Below are positions 34,639 to 42,410 of a DNA stretch of 47,354 bases, in pieces. Under the pieces are notes generated by a model that worked only from the letters and a program-made list of their open reading frames with translations, made no database searches and was not told where the DNA came from. The translations under genes and the position numbers were made by a program. Numbering within the stretch: position 1 is the first letter of the stretch; each line of letters opens with the position of its first letter. Source of the DNA: Actinomycetes bacterium (GTDB taxonomy: Bacteria; Actinomycetota; Acidimicrobiia; Acidimicrobiales; RAAP-2); the NCBI GenBank assembly GCA_021806045.1, contig JAJZDI010000022.1, positions 1 to 47,354 on the forward strand, written 5' to 3'.

Positions 34639-35755
34639 CCCGACCACCGGAACGGTCGTCGGACTGGTCAGCGCCGACCTGGACGTCACCGGTGCGCTGT
34701 GGGAGTGCCTTGCCGGCATCCCCGCCGGTCTCCTTGTGTCGGCCAACGGGCGCCTGTGGGTGCTGGCACCTGACGACGGGAGCGGCGCGCCGGGCGTCGC
34801 CGAGCGCGGCCTCGGGGGGGCCGGTCCGCTGTGCCGGACGGCCACCGGAGTGGTGGCGGCGAACCCGTGGCAGGTGTGGACGTTCGTGGACGCGGCCGCC
34901 GGATCGGCCGGGGGGACCGGCGGGCGCGACATCCTCCTCGTGCCGCAGGCAGCGGCGACCGTGGGGTCGATCGGGGTGTGCGACATCGCCGCCGACGACG
35001 AGGGTGCTCTCATGGTGGTGGGCCGCTTCGACTGCCTGGCCAGGTTGGACCGCCGGCACAGCTTCCGGCCCGTATGGATGCCGCCGTGGGTCACGGGGTT
35101 CGGCCACGGCGACCTGGATGCAGTGGGCGGGACGAGCAACCTGGGAGGGGTGGCCCTGGCTCCTGACGGCCGAGTTGTGGTCAGCGCTGCGGGCCGGTCG
35201 CCGGAGCCGAACGGCTGGCGTGAGGGCGTCGTCGGTGGCGGCGTGGTGGTCTCCTCCAGCGGGGACGTCCTGGCCACCGACCTCACCCTGCCCCGCCAGG
35301 TCCGGGCGGACGGCGACGGCTACCTGGTGGTCGAATCGGGGACGGGTCGGCTGCTCCGGCTGGGGACCGACGGGGCGGTCGACGTGGTGATCGAAGTGCC
35401 GGCCGTCCTGACCGGGCTCGACCTGCAGGGGAGGATCGCCGTCGTCGGATGGATGGCCCCGGGCGACGGCCAGGCCGGGCTCCCGGTGGCGGACGGCCCT
35501 GCGTCGCGTGCGCCCGCCCGCTGGCAGGGTACCGGCGTGGCGGTCGTCGACATCGTCGACGGCACCTTGGTGGCAAGTGCCCGCTTCCTCGGGAAGGTCG
35601 ACCCCGTCGTCGACGCCGTCCTGGTGGGTGGCGGCCGCCGCGTCGATGTGCTGGCACCTCGGGGCGACGCCGCCAATCGGACCGTCGTGGTCGGTGCGGT
35701 CGAACGCCTCCCCGATGGCGGGACGGTCCCCGCGACGATCGGGACAGCGGGCTAG
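34631..35755 (+). CDS. Divergent TIGR03032-like paralogue
   Basis: The product has 374 aa. It shares landmarks with the preceding protein in the same order: FDCLARLDRRHSFRPVWMPPWVTG against FGCLASTSESVSFVPRWWPPFLDG, a GWR (NGWREG/DGWRDG), and ESGTGRLLRLG against NAGTGELGRVD. The family's HLNG is SNLGG here and the SMPHSPRW motif is TLPRQVRA, so any active site may be lost. The GTG at 34631, with GGAG upstream, overlaps the previous stop. It is probably a tandem duplicate that has specialised; the function is unknown. Confidence 0.75.
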   Translation: MADPTTGTVVGLVSADLDVTGALWECLAGIPAGLLVSANGRLWVLAPDDGSGAPGVAERGLGGAGPLCRTATGVVAANPWQVWTFVDAAAGSAGGTGGRDILLVPQAAATVGSIGVCDIAADDEGALMVVGRFDCLARLDRRHSFRPVWMPPWVTGFGHGDLDAVGGTSNLGGVALAPDGRVVVSAAGRSPEPNGWREGVVGGGVVVSSSGDVLATDLTLPRQVRADGDGYLVVESGTGRLLRLGTDGAVDVVIEVPAVLTGLDLQGRIAVVGWMAPGDGQAGLPVADGPASRAPARWQGTGVAVVDIVDGTLVASARFLGKVDPVVDAVLVGGGRRVDVLAPRGDAANRTVVVGAVERLPDGGTVPATIGTAG

Positions 35756-35827
35756 CCTGTAGTGGAACATTCCCCGCCGGGGCGTGCACGGCCGTGCCGC
35801 CGGGGGGAGGACGGGGAGGTTGGGGCC

Positions 35828-38233
35828 ATGGGGACACAGGTTGGAGGGCGTTCGGTGCCTGGCGCGTCGGTCGTCCTCGTCACGGACGGGCCGCCCGACC
35901 ACCGGGCCATCGAGGCATCGTTGGCGCTCGAGGCAGCCGGGCTGTGCGTGGTCGCCGTCGAACTGCCCTCCCGCTCTGGCCGGCGGAACGCGTCGTCCGC
36001 CATCGTGACCTCCGTCGAGAGCATCCGGGCGACCGGATCGATCGCACTTGTTGCAGGGATCGGCAGGGCGGCCGGCCTGGCCGCCGGTGCGGCCAGCTCC
36101 GCGGGCGCCGACGGCCTGGTGGCGGTGGACGGGTCATTGTGGACGCTGTGGTGGCGGCTCCCCCCGTCGGGCATCCCGTCACTCCTGGTGTCGTCACCTG
36201 GACGTGGCCTGGCAGGTCGGACGGGGACCCGGGTGGCCGGCGTCATCGGGGGGGCATCGGTGCGGGTGGCGAGGGCCGGGATGCTGGCCGGTGAGCTGGC
36301 GGCACTGCGCCGCGCCGCGCTTGCCGGCTCGTGGCCGGGGGGAGCGCCCCTGGTCCGGCGAGTGGCCGCCCCGGTGGCCGTCGCCATGCTGGCCGCTCCC
36401 GCTGCTGCCATGTTCGCCGCCACCCCGGTGGGCGCCGCGCAGCGCTCCGGCGACGTGTCCGTCGGGCACCGTGGCCTTGCCGGCAGGTTCGGCGCGAGGG
36501 CCGTGTCCGTCGGCCACCGCACCGGCGGTGGGCGCGCACATTCCCACCTGGGCGGGAAGAAGGTGCGGCATCGTGCCGGTGATCTGGGGGCCGGGACGAC
36601 GTCCCCGCATCCGCACGCCACATCCTCCACCTCCACCACGTCGACGACCACGTCGACGACCGGCACGGCCACCGCGGTCGACGGGGCCGGCATGAAGTGG
36701 CGGTTCTTCGCCGACAACCACTCGAGCACGTCGTGGGCCAGCGGCGCTCTCGACAACGGTGCCACCTTCGGCGGCAAGGTCGTGGCGTCCACCCTCCACG
36801 GTGCGCTCGCCTCCCAGACCATGCATCAGAGCCCGTTCGACGGCTACGGCGCGCTGCAGCTGTCGGTCAACGGTGCGAAAGCGGTGACCTACGACCCGGT
36901 GGTGAAGGAGACGAAGGACGCGTCGTGCCCGCCGGCGAGCGGGACCCAGTTCGATCTGGCCGTCCAGACCATCTCCGGGGTCGCCGTCTCGCGCCAGCTC
37001 TTCGTCCCGGCCAACGACCACTTCGCCAGGGTCGACCAGACCCTGACGAACACGACGTCGGCACCGGTGACGGTGGTGCTCTCGAACCCGTACAACAATC
37101 TGCGCTCGAACATCTCCCCGATCGTCTCGACGTCCACAGGAGCGGCGCCGTCGACGGCCGATCTGTGGATCGGCACCTTCAACGGCTTCGGCACCGGTAC
37201 GACCAGCACCCAGGCTCGCGTCGGCAACGTCGTCCAGGGTCCCAGGGCCCCGGTGCCCCTTGCCTCTCTGTCGATGCCAGGACCCCGCGGAGCGCCCGAG
37301 TGGACGTACTCGATAACGCTGGCCCCCGGCCAGACGAGGATCGTCGCCAATTACGTGGTAGCCGATCCGACCCTGGCCCAGCGCAACTTCGACTCCTTCC
37401 GCCTCGCCCAGACGGGGACGAACGCACTCGAGTGCCTGTCGCCGGCCCAGATCGGCGAGCTGGCCAACTTCGTCCCCGGCGGCCCCGGCTACCGCATGGT
37501 CGCAGCCGATGGCGGGGTGTTCACCTACGGTGCCGCCTCCTACGCCGGCTCGACGGGCGCCATCCACCTGAACGAGCCGATCGTCGGGTCGGCCGCCACC
37601 CCCACCGGCAACGGCTACTGGTTGGTGGCCGCCGACGGCGGCGTGTTCTCCTTCGGCGACGCGCAATTTCACGGGACGACCAGTGGCCACCATCTCAACA
37701 AGCCCGTGGTGGGCATGGCCGCCACCCCCGACGGCAAGGGCTACTGGCTCGTTGCCGCCGACGGCGGCGTGTTCGCTTTCGGTGACGCCACCTTCCACGG
37801 GTCGACCGGGGCGAAGCCGCCGACAGCGCCCGTGGTGGGCATGGCCGCCACCCCCGACGGCAAGGGCTACTGGCTGGTGACCTCCGCCGGTCAGGTCATC
37901 CCCTTCGGCGACGCCGCGAGCTACGGGTCGGTGGCCGGCGCGCTCAACGCTCCGATCGTGGGCATGGCTGCCACCCCCGACGGCAAGGGGTACTGGCTCG
38001 CTGCCGCCGACGGCGGCGTGTTCGCTTTCGGTGACGCCACCTTCCGCGGGTCGGCCGGCGCGCTCCATCTCAACAAGCCGATCGTGGGCATCGCCGCCTC
38101 GCCGTCAGGCCTCGGCTACCGGTTGGTCGCTTCCGACGGCGGCGTCTTCGACTACGGCGACGCCGGCTTCTACGGGTCAGCGGGCGGCCAGCACCTGAAC
38201 CAGCCGATCGTGGGCATCGCCAACATCGGCTGA
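35828..38233 (+). CDS. Membrane-anchored protein: degenerate hydrolase-like domain, beta domain, six C-terminal repeats
   Basis: The product has 801 aa; GGGAGG precedes the ATG at 35828. Residues 12-125 look like an alpha/beta-hydrolase or dienelactone-hydrolase core (SVVLVTDG, AGLCVVAVELP, ALVAGIGRAAG, ADGLVAVDG, IPSLLVSSPG), but the nucleophile elbow GxSxG is GIGRA (77-81), so catalysis is unlikely. A hydrophobic helix at ~179-203 and a Ser/Thr-rich linker (~255-285) follow. Residues ~289-550 form a beta-rich domain of unknown family, and 554-801 are six GYWLVAADGGVF-type repeats. The likely topology is pseudo-hydrolase inside and beta domain plus repeats outside. It probably belongs to the operon of the two preceding genes (72-nt gap). 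Confidence 0.8.
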   Translation: MGTQVGGRSVPGASVVLVTDGPPDHRAIEASLALEAAGLCVVAVELPSRSGRRNASSAIVTSVESIRATGSIALVAGIGRAAGLAAGAASSAGADGLVAVDGSLWTLWWRLPPSGIPSLLVSSPGRGLAGRTGTRVAGVIGGASVRVARAGMLAGELAALRRAALAGSWPGGAPLVRRVAAPVAVAMLAAPAAAMFAATPVGAAQRSGDVSVGHRGLAGRFGARAVSVGHRTGGGRAHSHLGGKKVRHRAGDLGAGTTSPHPHATSSTSTTSTTTSTTGTATAVDGAGMKWRFFADNHSSTSWASGALDNGATFGGKVVASTLHGALASQTMHQSPFDGYGALQLSVNGAKAVTYDPVVKETKDASCPPASGTQFDLAVQTISGVAVSRQLFVPANDHFARVDQTLTNTTSAPVTVVLSNPYNNLRSNISPIVSTSTGAAPSTADLWIGTFNGFGTGTTSTQARVGNVVQGPRAPVPLASLSMPGPRGAPEWTYSITLAPGQTRIVANYVVADPTLAQRNFDSFRLAQTGTNALECLSPAQIGELANFVPGGPGYRMVAADGGVFTYGAASYAGSTGAIHLNEPIVGSAATPTGNGYWLVAADGGVFSFGDAQFHGTTSGHHLNKPVVGMAATPDGKGYWLVAADGGVFAFGDATFHGSTGAKPPTAPVVGMAATPDGKGYWLVTSAGQVIPFGDAASYGSVAGALNAPIVGMAATPDGKGYWLAAADGGVFAFGDATFRGSAGALHLNKPIVGIAASPSGLGYRLVASDGGVFDYGDAGFYGSAGGQHLNQPIVGIANIG
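37487..38230 (+). repeat. Six diverged GYWLVAADGG repeat units (coding)
   Basis: There are six units of ~41-44 codons, with the conserved frame [42 protein letters not shown]. Unit 4 is the most diverged (TSAGQVIPFGDAASYGS). Unlike the esterase array at 1284-2024, the DNA of these units is clearly diverged, so this is an older array. Confidence 0.93.
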
Positions 38234-38258
38234 GGGGGAGCGCCCCCGAGGCGGCCTC
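38234..38258 (+). terminator. Two adjacent GC hairpins after the repeat-protein gene
   Basis: GGGGG-AGCG-CCCCC (38234-38247) starts right after the stop codon, followed at once by GAGG-CGG-CCTC (38248-38258). They separate this operon from the two-component genes. Confidence 0.55.
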
Positions 38259-38331
38259 TCAGCGGGCGCTCATCGGGCTCACGGCTGCCGCACATACTGG
38301 GGTGCCACTCTCGCCAGGGAGGTACACCGAC

Positions 38332-39060
38332 GTGACGGCCAGGGCAACGGGATCCGGAACGGTGCGGCGTGTCCTGGTGGTCGACGATGAGCCGTCGATC
38401 ACCGACGCCGTCGCCACCGCGCTCCGCTACGAGGGCTATGACGTCACCGTCGCCGCCGGTGGGTTCGCCGCGCTCACCGCCGTGGACGGCGCAGCGCCCG
38501 AGCTGGTCATCCTCGACGTGATGCTCCCGGACCTCGACGGCTTCGAGGTGACGCGCCGGATCCGGGCGGCCGGCAACGACGTCCCCGTCCTCTTCCTCAC
38601 GGCCCGGGACGGGCTCGAGGACACGGTGGCCGGGCTGGGGGCCGGGGGCGACGACTACGTGACCAAGCCGTTCGCGCTGGCGGAGATCGTCGCCCGCGTC
38701 GAGGCCATCCTCCGCCGGGCCCACCCCCCCACCGCAGCGGACGACGGCATCCTCCGGGTGGCCGACGTCGAGCTGGACGAACGTGCCCACGAGGTCCGCC
38801 GGGCCGGCCGGCCGGTGACCCTCACCGCCACCGAGTTCAAGCTCCTGGCCTACTTCATGCGCAATCCCGGCATCGTGCTCTCCAAGTCCCAGATCCTCGA
38901 CAACGTCTGGCACTACGACTTCGCCGGCGAATCGAACGTCGTCGAGACCTACGTCCGGTACCTGCGCAGGAAGCTCGAGGCGGACGGCCCTCCCCTCATC
39001 CACACCGTCCGGCTCGTCGGCTACGTGCTGCGCCCGCCGTCGGGCGACGCAGGGTCGTAG
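38332..39060 (+). CDS. OmpR/PhoB-family response regulator
   Basis: The product has 242 aa. The receiver domain reads VLVVDDEPS, phospho-acceptor Asp62 (LVILDVMLPDLDG), the Thr/Ser switch (LFLTARD) and the Lys of YVTKPF. A winged-helix output domain follows (LTATEFKLLAYFMRNPGIVLSKSQILDNVWHYDF...VETYVRYLRRKLE). The GTG at 38332 has AGGGAGG upstream. It is co-transcribed with the kinase gene 6 nt downstream. The regulon is unknown. Confidence 0.96.
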   Translation: MTARATGSGTVRRVLVVDDEPSITDAVATALRYEGYDVTVAAGGFAALTAVDGAAPELVILDVMLPDLDGFEVTRRIRAAGNDVPVLFLTARDGLEDTVAGLGAGGDDYVTKPFALAEIVARVEAILRRAHPPTAADDGILRVADVELDERAHEVRRAGRPVTLTATEFKLLAYFMRNPGIVLSKSQILDNVWHYDFAGESNVVETYVRYLRRKLEADGPPLIHTVRLVGYVLRPPSGDAGS

Positions 39061-39066
39061 GCGCGC

Positions 39067-40503
39067 ATGTCACTGCGCCTCCGGCTCGTCCTCGCCACCG
39101 GGGCGGTGGCCCTCGTCGGCCTGGTCGTCGCCGACGTCGCCACCTGGTCGGCGCTGCGGTCGTTCCTCGTGACCCGCATCGACCACACACTGGCCACCGT
39201 CCGGGCGCCGCTCGGCCAGGCGCCGCCGCTGGCCGGGGGCGGGTTGCTGGGTCCGCCCCGGGCCCCCGGCGGGGTGGGCGCGGACGCACCGGGCCAGTTC
39301 GTCGAGCTCCGGCAGGCGGACGGCACGGTCGTCTTCTCCCAGGCCGCCCACCTCCCCGGGGGCGAGCAGCTGACCCCCGTGCTCCCGGCACCGGGAGGCA
39401 CGGCCGGCTCCACCTACCTGACGGTGCCGTCCACCACGCCCGGCGGGCCGCCGTTCCGGCTGCTCGTCACCACCTATCCGGGGGCCAGCCAGCTCATCGT
39501 GGGCGCGCCGCTCGGCGACGTGGACGCCACGCTCGGCCGGCTGGTGGCCATCGAGGCGATCGTGACGGCCGCGGTGCTCGCCGCCGCCGTGGCCCTGGGG
39601 GCATGGTTGGTCCGGGTGGGGCTCCGCCCGCTGCGCGACGTCGAGGGGGTGGCCGAGGAGATCGCCGCCGGCCGGATGGACCGGCGCGTGCCGGGGAGCG
39701 ACCGGCCAACCGAGCTGGGCCGGCTGGCCCGGGTGCTCAACGCCATGCTCGAACGGATCCAGGGCGCCTTCGCCGAGCGCGACGCGACCGAGGCCCGGCT
39801 GCGGGCCTCCGAGGAGCGGATGCGGCAGTTCGTCGCCGACGCCTCCCACGAGCTGCGTACCCCGCTGGCCGCCGTGTCCGCCTACAGCGAGCTCTTCGAG
39901 CGGGGGGCGGCGACCCACCCGGAGGACCTGGAGCGGGCCATGCGCGGCATCCGCGCCGAGAGCGCCCGGATGGGCGACCTGGTGGCCGACCTCCTCCTCC
40001 TCGCCCGCCTGGATGACGGGCGGCCGCTCGACCGGGTCCCGGTGGATGCCACCGCCCTGGTGGCCGATGCGGCCCATGCCGCCGCGGCCGTCGGTCCGGA
40101 GTGGCCCGTGTCGCTCGAGGTGCCCGATGCCGTGACGGTGACGGGTGATCCGGTCCGCCTCCGCCAGGTGGTGGACAACCTGCTCGCCAACGTGCGGGCC
40201 CACACTCCCCCGGGCACCGCCACCGCCGTGTCGCTATGGCGGGCGGGTCCGGTCGTCCGCCTCGTCGTCGCCGATGCCGGGCCGGGCATGCCCCCCGAGG
40301 TGGCGGCGCGAGCCTTCGAGCGGTTCGCCCGGGCCGACGCGTCACGCTCGCGCTCGAGCGGCGGTGCCGGCCTCGGCCTCGCCATCGTCCGGGCCATCGT
40401 CACCGCCCACGGCGGAGCCATCGCGCTCGACGCGGTGGAGGGGCGCGGCACGACGGTGACGATCGACCTGCCGGCCGCCGGACCACCCGCGACCGGCTCC
40501 TGA
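39067..40503 (+). CDS. Sensor histidine kinase
   Basis: The product has 478 aa. TM1 (about 5-30), a ~130-residue Pro/Gly-rich extracytoplasmic sensor, and TM2 (about 160-183) precede a HAMP domain (LVRVGLRPLRDVEGVAEEIAAGRMDRRV). The phospho-acceptor is His261 in FVADASHELRTPL; N (VVDNLLANVRAHT), G1 (VADAGPGMPP), F and G2 (GAGLGLAIV) boxes are complete. It pairs with the preceding PhoB-like regulator (6-nt gap). The stimulus is unknown. Confidence 0.96.
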   Translation: MSLRLRLVLATGAVALVGLVVADVATWSALRSFLVTRIDHTLATVRAPLGQAPPLAGGGLLGPPRAPGGVGADAPGQFVELRQADGTVVFSQAAHLPGGEQLTPVLPAPGGTAGSTYLTVPSTTPGGPPFRLLVTTYPGASQLIVGAPLGDVDATLGRLVAIEAIVTAAVLAAAVALGAWLVRVGLRPLRDVEGVAEEIAAGRMDRRVPGSDRPTELGRLARVLNAMLERIQGAFAERDATEARLRASEERMRQFVADASHELRTPLAAVSAYSELFERGAATHPEDLERAMRGIRAESARMGDLVADLLLLARLDDGRPLDRVPVDATALVADAAHAAAAVGPEWPVSLEVPDAVTVTGDPVRLRQVVDNLLANVRAHTPPGTATAVSLWRAGPVVRLVVADAGPGMPPEVAARAFERFARADASRSRSSGGAGLGLAIVRAIVTAHGGAIALDAVEGRGTTVTIDLPAAGPPATGS

Positions 40504-40540
40504 CCGCGGCGCCCCCACGCCGGCGTGCCCCGGAGCCAGG

Positions 40541-41311
40541 TCAGCGCCGGCCCTGCATGCCGGACGTGATGGCCAGGACCCGATCGGCCAGCTCCGGACG
40601 GCAGACCACGAGGTCGGGGAGCCACGGGTCGCGTGCGCCGTAGCGGAGGGGCCGGCCGTCGAGCCGCGACGCATGGAGGCCGGCGGCCAGAGCGACGGCG
40701 ACGGGGGCGGCGGAGTCCCACTCGTACTGACCACCGGCGTGCACGTAGAGGTCGGCGTCCCCACGCACCACGGCGGCCACCTTGGCGCCGGCTGAGCCCA
40801 TGGGCACGACGGTGGCCCCGAGCTCGTGGGCGATGCGACGGATGATCATCGGCGGGTGGGAGCGGCTGACGGTCAGGCGGGGTGGGCCTGGTGCCGGTCC
40901 GGGCGGGACGGCCGTCGCGGTGTCGAGGACTTCCCCCAGGGCGGGGACGGCGACAGCTCCCGCCACCGGGACCCCGCCGTCGACAAGGGCGACGTGGACG
41001 GCCCACTCGGCGGAGCCGGGGACTTCGAATTCGTGGGTGCCGTCGAGAGGGTCGACGATCCACAGCCGGCCGTCTCCCCAGGCGTCGACGGCACCTTCCT
41101 CGGACCGGACGGCGTCGTCGGGGAACGCCTCGGTGATCATGCCGAGGATGAGCTCGTGTGCCAGGCGGTCGCCGGTCGAGCCGATCCACCAGTGCCCCCG
41201 CGCCCCCGCGTCGGATCGGAGGTCGAGGAGCGCCCGGCCGGCGGCCGCCGCCACCGCGGCGGCGAACCGGTGCTCGGGGGCCTCGGGCGGGGCGAGCGTC
41301 ACCGCACGCAC
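40541..41311 (-). CDS. Inositol monophosphatase/CysQ-type phosphatase
   Basis: The product has 256 aa. The Mg-dependent phosphatase motifs are all present: RSEEG, WIVDPLDGTHEFEVPG (WxxDPxDGTxxF) and GGQYEWDSAAPVAV (WDxAAP). The truncated, acidic style resembles CysQ (3'-phosphoadenosine 5'-phosphate phosphatase) more than true inositol phosphatases, but the substrate is not certain. The GTG at 41311 is the most upstream start, and another GTG three codons later is possible. It converges on the histidine kinase gene. Confidence 0.9.
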   Translation of the reverse strand: MRAVTLAPPEAPEHRFAAAVAAAAGRALLDLRSDAGARGHWWIGSTGDRLAHELILGMITEAFPDDAVRSEEGAVDAWGDGRLWIVDPLDGTHEFEVPGSAEWAVHVALVDGGVPVAGAVAVPALGEVLDTATAVPPGPAPGPPRLTVSRSHPPMIIRRIAHELGATVVPMGSAGAKVAAVVRGDADLYVHAGGQYEWDSAAPVAVALAAGLHASRLDGRPLRYGARDPWLPDLVVCRPELADRVLAITSGMQGRR

Positions 41312-41711
41312 GGTCCCGCCCCCGCCCCCGCTACCATGCGCCGGTGGCCACTCCCCGCCCGACGTGCGCCGAGCGTGCTCACAGCAGCGATATCCGTCTC
41401 AACTCCGGAAAAATTCTTCGGGCGGGCAGCACGGGATCGTGGCATGGGGGTCGGCTCCTCCGAGCCCCGGACCAGGGACTCGGCACCATTGTGGCGCCCC
41501 GGGCCGACGAGGGCGGCGTCGGGCACGTGCGATCCGCTCGCACCCGTTACCGGCTAGGTTCGGGTTCCCGGCCCCTGAGCGCGGTTCCCGCCACCTGCGC
41601 TCGGGGCCGGGACCTTTCCGCTCGCCGCGCTGCGGGGACCCGCGCCGGGAGCACGATCGCCCGCCCGCCCGTGGGGTTCCGGTGTGGGCGCGGACGCGGC
41701 CACGACCGGCG
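41312..41711. other. Intergenic region without recognisable gene
   Basis: This 400-nt stretch separates the divergent CysQ-like and HAD genes. No frame shows a recognisable protein. It contains an unusually AT-rich patch for this genome (aactccggaaaaattcttcg, 41400-41419) and a small hairpin GGCTC-ctcc-GAGCC near 41453-41466. A promoter or small RNA could lie here, but nothing is supported. Confidence 0.5.
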
Positions 41712-42344
41712 ATGCCGATGACCGTCCGGGCCGTGGTGTTCGACGTGGGAGGCGTGCTGACGTCGAGCCCCTTCGACGCGTTCGCCCGTTACGAGCGAGA
41801 GCGGGGGCTGCCCGACGGGTTCCTCCGCACGGTGAACGCCACCGACGCCGACACCAACGCGTGGGCGCGCCTGGAGCGCCGGGAGATCGACCTGGACGAC
41901 TTCGCCGAGCTCTTCGGGCGTGAGGCGGCGGCGCTCGGCCACCCGGTGGACGGCCGGGACGTGCTCGGGCTGCTGTCGGGCGACCTCCGGCCGGCGATGG
42001 TGGAGGCGGTGCGCCGGTGTGCGGCGCGCCTGTCGACCGCGTTGCTCACCAACAACTTCGTCGTCGATCCGTCGATGGAGCGGGCCGACCTGGTCGAGGT
42101 GTACGGCATCGTCGACGTGGTCCTCGAGTCGTCGAAGCTCGGCGTGCGCAAGCCCGACCCCCGCATCTACGAGCTCACCTGCCAGGTGCTCGACGTCGAG
42201 CCGGCCGACGTGGTGTTCCTCGACGACCTCGGGGTCAACCTCAAGCCGGCCCGGGCACTCGGCATGCACACGATCAAGGTGACCGACCCGGACGCCGCCC
42301 TCGAGGCGCTGGCCGAGGCGGTCGGGTTCCCCGTCAGCGGCTGA
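41712..42344 (+). CDS. HAD-superfamily hydrolase (subfamily IA-like)
   Basis: The product has 210 aa. Motif I is VVFDVGGVLT (nucleophile Asp, with the second Asp replaced by Gly as in DxGGV-type HADs), motif II LLTNNF, motif III GVRKPDPRIYEL and motif IV VVFLDDLGVNLKPARALGMHTIKV. A small helical cap lies between motifs I and II. It is probably a phosphatase, similar in layout to the N-terminal domain of soluble epoxide hydrolases; the substrate is unknown. The ATG at 41712 (or 41718) lacks a clear ribosome site. Confidence 0.9.
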   Translation: MPMTVRAVVFDVGGVLTSSPFDAFARYERERGLPDGFLRTVNATDADTNAWARLERREIDLDDFAELFGREAAALGHPVDGRDVLGLLSGDLRPAMVEAVRRCAARLSTALLTNNFVVDPSMERADLVEVYGIVDVVLESSKLGVRKPDPRIYELTCQVLDVEPADVVFLDDLGVNLKPARALGMHTIKVTDPDAALEALAEAVGFPVSG

Positions 42345-42387
42345 GCGCAGGAGCACGCGGTCGGCGCTCGCCGTGCGCTGCCCATTC

Positions 42388-42409
42388 GGCCGGCCCTCCC
42401 CGGGCGGCC
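42388..42409. terminator. GC hairpin between convergent HAD and DHA2 genes
   Basis: GGCC-(G)-GCCC, loop TCCCC, GGGC-GGCC: an 8-bp stem with a single bulged G, directly after the DHA2 stop and 44 nt after the HAD stop. Confidence 0.5.
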
Positions 42410-42410
42410 C

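Noticed and set aside
40516-40527. CACGCCGGCGTG palindrome between convergent kinase and CysQ-like genes as a terminator
   Set aside because: The perfect palindrome leaves only a 4-bp stem with a 4-nt loop, too weak to support a terminator call.
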